Assembly (NCBI GenBank): GCA_013373595.1
Contig: JABXHO010000032.1
Coordinates: forward strand, 1-64,000
Source of the DNA: Flavobacteriales bacterium
GTDB taxonomy: Bacteria > Bacteroidota > Bacteroidia > Flavobacteriales_D > Crocinitomicaceae
Length of the DNA stretch: 64,000 nt
Reading direction: 5' to 3'
Below the pieces are notes generated by a model that saw nothing but the letters and a program-made list of their open reading frames with translations, had not been told where the DNA came from and made no database searches. Both the position numbers and the translations under genes were made by a program. This document shows positions 60,879-64,000 of the stretch, one piece after another. Position 1 is the first letter of the stretch. Every line of letters starts with the position of its first letter.

Positions 60879-61633
60879 TGAAAATAACTGCCACCATTAT
60901 TACCTTCAATGAGGAACGGAACATCGAACGGTGTATTCGCTCTGTAGATGGTGTGGCAGATGAAATCATTGTACTCGATAGTCTTTCAACTGATAAAACA
61001 CAGGAAATTTGTGAACGCCTTGGCGTACGTTTCGTGTCTCGCGCTTGGGAAGGTTATTCAGCATCGAAAAACTATTTGAACTCTTTGGTTGAAACAGACT
61101 ATATTCTCTCGCTAGACGCAGATGAAGCGCTGGATGAGCAACTGAAATCCGAAATCATTCAACTAAAATCGAAACCCAATCCGCAAATTTATTCTGTCAA
61201 TCGATTGACGAACTATTGCGGAAAATGGATCAAACATTCTGGATGGTACCCCGATGTGAAACCACGTCTTTTTCCGAAGGAAGGAAGCTATTGGAATGGT
61301 GCCATTGTCCACGAAGAATTGATTTTTCCCGAAGGATTGGAGATCATACAACTCGATGGTCACCTCGAACATTATTCGTATTATTCGTTCGAAGAACATC
61401 GAGAGCGCGCCGACAAATACTCGCGATTAACGGCTCAAAAAATGCACGAAGCGGGTAAAAAAGCCTCTGTCTTAAAGCCTTACTTGAGTGCCTTGGGAAG
61501 ATTTGTTTCCATGTACCTCATCAAAGCGGGTTTTTTAGATGGAAAAATGGGGTTCAAAATTGCTCAAATTAGTGCTCAATCGAATGTTTTTAAATACAAA
61601 GAACTAAGAAGATTGAATCGTGAAAAGCATTAA
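60878..61633 (+). CDS. Family 2 glycosyltransferase (lipopolysaccharide-core WaaE-like)
   Basis: 251 residues. The GT-A fold start KITATIITFNEERNIERCIRSVDGVADEIIVLDSLSTDKT is followed by SLDADEALDEQL, with the D-x-D motif in SLDADE. The subgroup of WaaE/KdtX-type beta-1,4-glucosyltransferases of LPS core synthesis shows the same GxWI/KHxGWYPD and EELIFPEGLEI... segments (WIKHSGWYPDVKPRLFPKE). The following GT9 gene overlaps it by 14 bp; together they probably modify LPS or a related surface glycan. Confidence 0.9.
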   Translation: MKITATIITFNEERNIERCIRSVDGVADEIIVLDSLSTDKTQEICERLGVRFVSRAWEGYSASKNYLNSLVETDYILSLDADEALDEQLKSEIIQLKSKPNPQIYSVNRLTNYCGKWIKHSGWYPDVKPRLFPKEGSYWNGAIVHEELIFPEGLEIIQLDGHLEHYSYYSFEEHRERADKYSRLTAQKMHEAGKKASVLKPYLSALGRFVSMYLIKAGFLDGKMGFKIAQISAQSNVFKYKELRRLNREKH

Positions 61634-62636
61634 TCTCGACAATAAACGCATCATTATTAGCAGAACAGATAGCATCGGCGATGTCCTGCTCACCTTGCCT
61701 ATCTGCGCTTGGATTAAATCCACTTACCCTTCCTCCACTCTCCTATTTCTAGGAAAGGGATACACAAAATCCGTTGTCGAATGCTATGATCTCGTAGATG
61801 AATTCATCGATTGGAAAGATTTTGAAAATCAACCAAAGGTTGAGCAAACAGCTGCATTTCGTGCATTACATGCTAATGCAATTATTCATGTTTTCCCCAA
61901 TAGAGCCATCGCTTCGCTAGCGAAAAAAGTGAAAATTCCCGTTCGTGTTGGTACTTCTCATCGAAGCTATCACCTGCTTACGTGTAGTCACCGTTTGAAT
62001 TTTACGCGAAAACGATCAGATCTTCACGAGTCTCAATTGAACCATGAATTATTGCGACCATTTGGCTTAACGACCCTTCCAACGCTTGAGGAAATTGTGA
62101 ATGCTACCTCGCATTTTCACGCTCCTCAACTTGCATTACCTGACTTCGTTTCTGATGCGCTTTCAACTGGAAGAAAAACCATCATTCTACACCCGAAGTC
62201 TCAAGGAAGTGCGCGCGAATGGCCAATGGACAAATACATTGAGCTTTCTGCACAATTAGCAGAGCGCAATTACACCGTTTTCTTTACGGGTACAGAAACA
62301 GAAGGACTTGAATTTCGCGAACGCATTCCGAAACACGATCAAATTATCGATACCACTGGTAAGTTAAGTTTGGACGAACTCGTTGTGTTTATCTCGAAGG
62401 TAGATGCCTTACTTGCCTGCTCAACAGGTCCGCTACACATCGCTGGATATTTAGGTATTCAAACCATTGGTTTCTATGTTCCAAAGCGCCCGATTCATCC
62501 TGGTCGATGGAAAGCGCTTGGCCCGAATGTTTCAATTCTCGTGAACGATCCAGACTGTGCTAAGTGCACGAAAACCGATGATTGCAATTGCATCGCAGAT
62601 ATATCAGTTGAACGCGTTTTGGAGTTGCTTTCATAA
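61620..62636 (+). CDS. Family 9 glycosyltransferase (heptosyltransferase-like)
   Basis: 338 residues from a GTG start at 61620, overlapping the preceding gene by 14 bp; no suitable ATG lies near. N-terminal IIISRTDSIGDVLLTLPICAWIKSTYPSSTLLFLGKG and C-terminal VDALLACSTGPLHIAGYLGIQTIGFY are the GT-B GT9 hallmarks. These enzymes move heptose or related sugars from ADP-heptose onto the LPS inner core. The final Cys cluster (DPDCAKCTKTDDCNCI) is an addition seen in some members. The unit ends here; the AAA gene follows by 19 bp. Confidence 0.93.
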   Translation: MKSINLDNKRIIISRTDSIGDVLLTLPICAWIKSTYPSSTLLFLGKGYTKSVVECYDLVDEFIDWKDFENQPKVEQTAAFRALHANAIIHVFPNRAIASLAKKVKIPVRVGTSHRSYHLLTCSHRLNFTRKRSDLHESQLNHELLRPFGLTTLPTLEEIVNATSHFHAPQLALPDFVSDALSTGRKTIILHPKSQGSAREWPMDKYIELSAQLAERNYTVFFTGTETEGLEFRERIPKHDQIIDTTGKLSLDELVVFISKVDALLACSTGPLHIAGYLGIQTIGFYVPKRPIHPGRWKALGPNVSILVNDPDCAKCTKTDDCNCIADISVERVLELLS

Positions 62637-62655
62637 TTTGTATTAAATTTACTTT

Positions 62656-63750
62656 ATGCCAATTAATGAGATAGAAATCGAGAATTTTAAGTCCATCAAA
62701 AAACTAAGACTTGAAATAGCTCCCATTAACATTCTTGTTGGTCCGAACGGAGTGGGTAAAAGTAACTTAATCGGCTTTTTTTCATTGCTTAAAAACATGT
62801 TTGCCCAAAGTTTGCAAACATATATCGCTACTCAAGGAAAGGCAAACGGATTCTTACACTTTGGGAAAGCTCACTCCGCATTCCTTTCAGGTACTATAAA
62901 CTTCAATAATGATCGGGGCTACACTACGAACTCGTACTCCTTCCGACTAATTCCAGATGATTCCAACTCTCTAATTCTTGAAGAAGAAAGTAGTGGTTAC
63001 AATGCAAGAGACGGTTGGAATTACAAGAGGGAATATACACGGAACGAAAGTTTTCATGCTGTCAGTAGTTCATTTCGAAATGACTATTTACGTGACTATT
63101 TTAATGAGTTCAACACCTTTCATTTTCATGACACTAGTAGATCGTCAAAACTCAAACAGTCAAATAACTTAAAGGACAATAGAGTTTTAAAAAGTGATGG
63201 TAGTAATCTTGCCGCCTTCCTGTACATGTTGTCAATTAAACACAAGACCCACTTCAAATTGATTGAAAAGACTATTGGCTCTATTGCCCCCTATTTTTCA
63301 AAATTTGACTTACAGCCTGATCTATTAGACGAAAACATGATTGAGCTCGTGTGGAAAGAAGTGGGAAGTGAACAATACTTCAATGCCTATAATTTTTCGG
63401 ATGGAACTCTTCGATTTATTGCCTTAGCTACACTCCTATTACAACCCAACCCACCAAAAACCATTATTATCGATGAGCCTGAACTAGGGCTTCATCCCTT
63501 CGCAATAAAAAAACTGGCCGCATTAATTACAAACGTGTCGGCCAATAGTCAGGTTATTGTTTCAACTCAGTCAGTAACGTTCTTAAATGAATTTACTCCT
63601 AAAGATATCATCGTAGTTGACCGTGAAAATATTGAGGGTATGATGATCTCAAAATTCAAGAGGTTTAAGGAAGAAGAGCTTGACCAATGGCTTGAGGGCT
63701 ATTCAATGGGAGAAATCTGGGAGAAGAATTTAATTGGAGGAAAGCCATGA
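62656..63750 (+). CDS. AAA15/RecF-like ATPase paired with DUF4276
   Basis: 364 residues. The N-terminal INEIEIENFKSIKKLRLEIAPINILVGPNGVGKSNL gives the Walker A GPNGVGKS at 29-36. After a variable middle region the ABC-type signature YNFSDGTLRFIALATLLL and Walker B TIIIDEPELGLHP (Asp273, Glu274) follow, with STQSVTFLNEF as a late His-less D-loop-like segment. This is the SMC/OLD-like COG4637-type ATPase. The DUF4276 gene starts inside its stop codon (ATGA). It looks more AT-rich and less core-like in codon choice (more AGA, ATA, TTA) than the glycosyltransferase genes before it, hinting at an acquired module. Confidence 0.87.
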   Translation: MPINEIEIENFKSIKKLRLEIAPINILVGPNGVGKSNLIGFFSLLKNMFAQSLQTYIATQGKANGFLHFGKAHSAFLSGTINFNNDRGYTTNSYSFRLIPDDSNSLILEEESSGYNARDGWNYKREYTRNESFHAVSSSFRNDYLRDYFNEFNTFHFHDTSRSSKLKQSNNLKDNRVLKSDGSNLAAFLYMLSIKHKTHFKLIEKTIGSIAPYFSKFDLQPDLLDENMIELVWKEVGSEQYFNAYNFSDGTLRFIALATLLLQPNPPKTIIIDEPELGLHPFAIKKLAALITNVSANSQVIVSTQSVTFLNEFTPKDIIVVDRENIEGMMISKFKRFKEEELDQWLEGYSMGEIWEKNLIGGKP

Positions 63751-64000
63751 ACCGTATTATTGTTGTTGTAGAAGGACAATCAGAAGAAGAGTTTATTAAA
63801 AGCGTTGTCGCACCTTACCTGCTTAAGTATTCTATTTACATTACCCCAATTGTTGTTAGAACAAGTAAAAACTTTAAGGGAGGAATTGTATCATACGCAA
63901 AATTTAAATACCACGTTGAACTCATTTTAAAGCAAGACAAAACCGCTCTTGTAACTTCTATGATTGATTATTTCCGCTTACCCAACGACTTTCCACATTA
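63747..64000 (+). CDS. DUF4276-family protein (TOPRIM-like), 5' part only
   Basis: The first 84 codons are visible, open to the right edge. MNRIIVVVEGQSEEEFIKSVVAPYLLKY is the standard DUF4276 start, with the acidic VEGQSEEEF motif that resembles the TOPRIM nuclease signature (the Glu and following acids bind metal). Next comes IYITPIVVRTSKNFKGG, typical of the family. The 4-bp overlap with the AAA ATPase means they are translated together, a common pairing in which an OLD/RecF-like ATPase acts with a TOPRIM-type effector. The C-terminus is not seen. Confidence 0.85.
   Translation, partial: MNRIIVVVEGQSEEEFIKSVVAPYLLKYSIYITPIVVRTSKNFKGGIVSYAKFKYHVELILKQDKTALVTSMIDYFRLPNDFPH

Noticed and set aside
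1-64000. tRNA, rRNA, IS element or CRISPR array
   Set aside because: Reading the gaps longer than 70 bp showed no cloverleaf with a TTCRA arm, no transposase-like gene, no terminal inverted repeats with target duplications and no direct-repeat/spacer pattern.

Overview
The window looks like a contiguous piece of a Bacteroidota chromosome, most likely order Flavobacteriales and plausibly a Crocinitomicaceae/Fluviicola-like lineage. The evidence is by eye: several secreted proteins end in type IX secretion (T9SS) type A sorting domains (YPNP start, KR-rich end), promoters fit the Bacteroidota TTTG/TAnnTTTG pattern, DUF families typical of the phylum are common (DUF4837, DUF3109, DUF2807, DUF6122, DUF6992), and there is a FecI/FecR-type sigma/anti-sigma pair. 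I saw no rRNA, tRNA, insertion sequence, prophage or CRISPR array.

Layout. 1-6.2 kb: a WG-repeat protein cut by the window edge, a secreted PHB-depolymerase-like esterase, a Met-rich coiled-coil protein, a Crp-like regulator with a YceI protein, a PA0069-type radical SAM protein, and two small envelope proteins. 6.4-16.5 kb: secreted and envelope proteins, including a subtilisin-like T9SS protease, a Cys-rich secreted protein, a PqiA-like membrane protein, a cyanophycinase-like T9SS protein, a GNAT acetyltransferase, a very basic secreted peptide and a putative metallopeptidase. 16.5-21.6 kb: RadA, a GltB-domain glutamate-synthase-like protein, DUF6122, bacilliredoxin and a FAD oxidoreductase. 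21.7-32.6 kb: a TonB-dependent receptor with its small partner, a DUF2807 lipoprotein, a sigma/FecR/STN-repeat operon and a tricorn-type protease. 32.7-39.3 kb: a TetR-controlled flavin monooxygenase operon beside a two-gene LodA/LodB-like quinoprotein locus. 39.5-45.9 kb: a T9SS TIM-barrel protein, a second DUF2807 protein, a metallophosphoesterase operon, a PAS-LuxR regulator and ComF. 46.3-62.6 kb is core: nrdB-nrdA, DUF481, YjbQ, DUF3109, rimP-nusA-infB, tatA-gatA-lytic transglycosylase-DUF4837, then two glycosyltransferases. From 62.6 kb to the edge lies an AAA ATPase/DUF4276 pair that looks like an accessory, defence-like module.

The most unusual system is at 34.9-39.3 kb. A 1068-residue protein joins an N-terminal catalase-like heme domain to a LodA-like (cysteine tryptophylquinone amino-acid oxidase) domain, and the partner flavoprotein LodB is encoded immediately downstream. 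The catalase-like part keeps the proximal heme Tyr but appears to have lost the distal His. Other points of interest are a 51-bp promoter architecture shared by the ECF sigma gene and a DUF2807 lipoprotein gene, a twin 18-bp operator between tetR and the monooxygenase gene, a terminator-like hairpin in the rimP-nusA-infB leader, and a sigma/anti-sigma operon whose third gene is a surface repeat protein where a TonB receptor would be expected.
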